A stretch of 64,000 bases of DNA, from assembly GCA_051655145.1 (NCBI GenBank), contig JBOFZK010000068.1, positions 16,328-80,327 on the forward strand, in the 5' to 3' direction. Origin of the DNA: UBA710 sp051655145 (lineage in GTDB: Bacteria; Bacillota_I; Bacilli_A; Mycoplasmatales; Metamycoplasmataceae). A program made the position numbers and the translations under genes. Within the stretch, counting starts at the first letter, position 1, and the number at the start of each line of letters is the position of its first letter. The notes below the pieces were generated by a model that saw only the letters and a program-made list of their open reading frames with translations, was not told the DNA's origin and did not search any database. Of this stretch, positions 63,713 through 64,000 are shown piece after piece.

Positions 63713-64000
63713 TATCTTATTTTGATAAAAAAAATCAAGTGCTTTTATTTCTATATTATCTAAATAATTTTTATTATTTTGAATAAAAAATTTGCCTTCT
63801 TTTCCACTAAAAAAATATTCGTTTTGTTCTATTTTTTTTTTAAAATATTGTTGTTTTAATTTAAATAATCCATTAATTATAGAACTAGTATTATCTTTAC
63901 CAAAATCATTTTCAAATTTATTAATTTTTATCTCTTTATAAATTGAAGCAATGTTTAATTTTATATCAGAATTTGTTTTAACTAAAATCAATTCATTATA
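63704..64000 (-). CDS. C-terminal end of an unknown protein (cut by window edge)
   Basis: About 98 C-terminal residues are visible in an open frame that reaches the window edge, so the true start is probably outside. A TTG at 63991 could serve as a start but lies within the open frame. The sequence is Lys/Asn/Ile-rich with ELILVKTNSDIKLNIASIYK and FFSGKEGKFFIQNNKNYLDN. I do not recognise it, and no membrane segment is present. It overlaps the polC stop by 9 bases. Confidence 0.6.
   Translation of the reverse strand, partial: YNELILVKTNSDIKLNIASIYKEIKINKFENDFGKDNTSSIINGLFKLKQQYFKKKIEQNEYFFSGKEGKFFIQNNKNYLDNIEIKALDFFYQNKILK

Noticed and set aside
1..64000. tRNA, rRNA, CRISPR arrays, insertion sequences or prophage
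   Set aside because: Intergenic gaps are too short and A+T-rich for tRNA or rRNA genes, no spaced direct repeats occur outside coding sequence, and no transposase or phage gene was recognised.

Overview
The window is from a wall-less mollicute of the Mycoplasma type. It is about three quarters A+T, TGA is read as tryptophan inside almost every long gene (for example pgk, dnaK, leuS and polC), genes are packed with a few bases between them, and metabolism is pared down to glycolysis, salvage and transport. One gene points further. The leucyl-tRNA synthetase at 18390-20288 has no CP1 editing domain, a trait I know from Mycoplasma mobile. A phosphoglycerate kinase with a long repetitive tail fits the same identification, since I recall a PGK homologue among the internal gliding-machinery proteins of that species. 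I therefore read the window as M. mobile or a very close relative.

Layout. 1-2115 (minus): holB, rsmI and a MATE transporter cut by the left edge. 2182-2979 (plus): a YmdB-type phosphodiesterase. 2987-8909 (minus): a glycolytic operon, pgk - 686-residue coiled-coil protein - tpiA - pfkA. 9120-11565 (plus): deoC, gltX and a DUF1934 protein. 11568-12879 (minus): rpmE and two small membrane genes. 12958-14457 (plus): an amino acid permease, meeting tyrS tail to tail. 15808-18216: a choline-kinase-like gene (plus), then galU and plsY (minus). 18390-23073 (plus): leuS and a 917-residue fusion of a dead phosphohexomutase with a flippase-type membrane domain. 23070-24942: two opposed family-2 glycosyltransferases. 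24939-27991 (minus): alaS and ruvX. 28022-35342 (plus): a lipoprotein, two small proteins, ffh, a glutamine-rich protein, dnaE and a 5'-3' exonuclease. 35314-36291 (minus): nrnA. 36372-45122 (plus): a 2630-residue FtsX-type permease and its ATPase. 45119-47812 (minus): folC, an ECF S component and a LicD-like protein. 47860-53950: rsmD (plus), dnaK behind a CIRCE-like operator (minus), then lipoprotein, truB, a HAD phosphatase and ribF (plus). 53945-58013 (minus): rpsP-rplS-rpmH-rnpA-yidC, then trmD as a separate unit. 58192-63712 (plus): a lipoprotein and polC. The right edge holds the end of an unknown minus-strand gene.

The genes fall into a few working groups: glycolysis (pfkA, tpiA, pgk); replication (polC, dnaE, holB, exonuclease); translation (gltX, tyrS, leuS, alaS, four ribosomal proteins, rRNA/tRNA modification, rnpA); protein export and surface (ffh, yidC, three lipoproteins, giant ABC permease); envelope sugars and lipids (galU, plsY, glycosyltransferases, LicA-like and LicD-like proteins, flippase fusion); and folate and flavin supply (folC, ECF S component, ribF). 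No rRNA, tRNA, CRISPR array or insertion sequence was seen. No gene-free stretch exceeds 300 bases; the longest gaps are 8910-9119, 58014-58191 and 18217-18389.

Regulation has a clear pattern. Genes at the head of a transcription unit usually have a TATAAT or TAAAAT box 5-11 bases before the start codon and no ribosome binding site, so their mRNAs should be leaderless. Genes inside operons often carry an AGGAG-type site or overlap the gene before. Convergent neighbours frequently overlap at their stop codons with no visible terminator.
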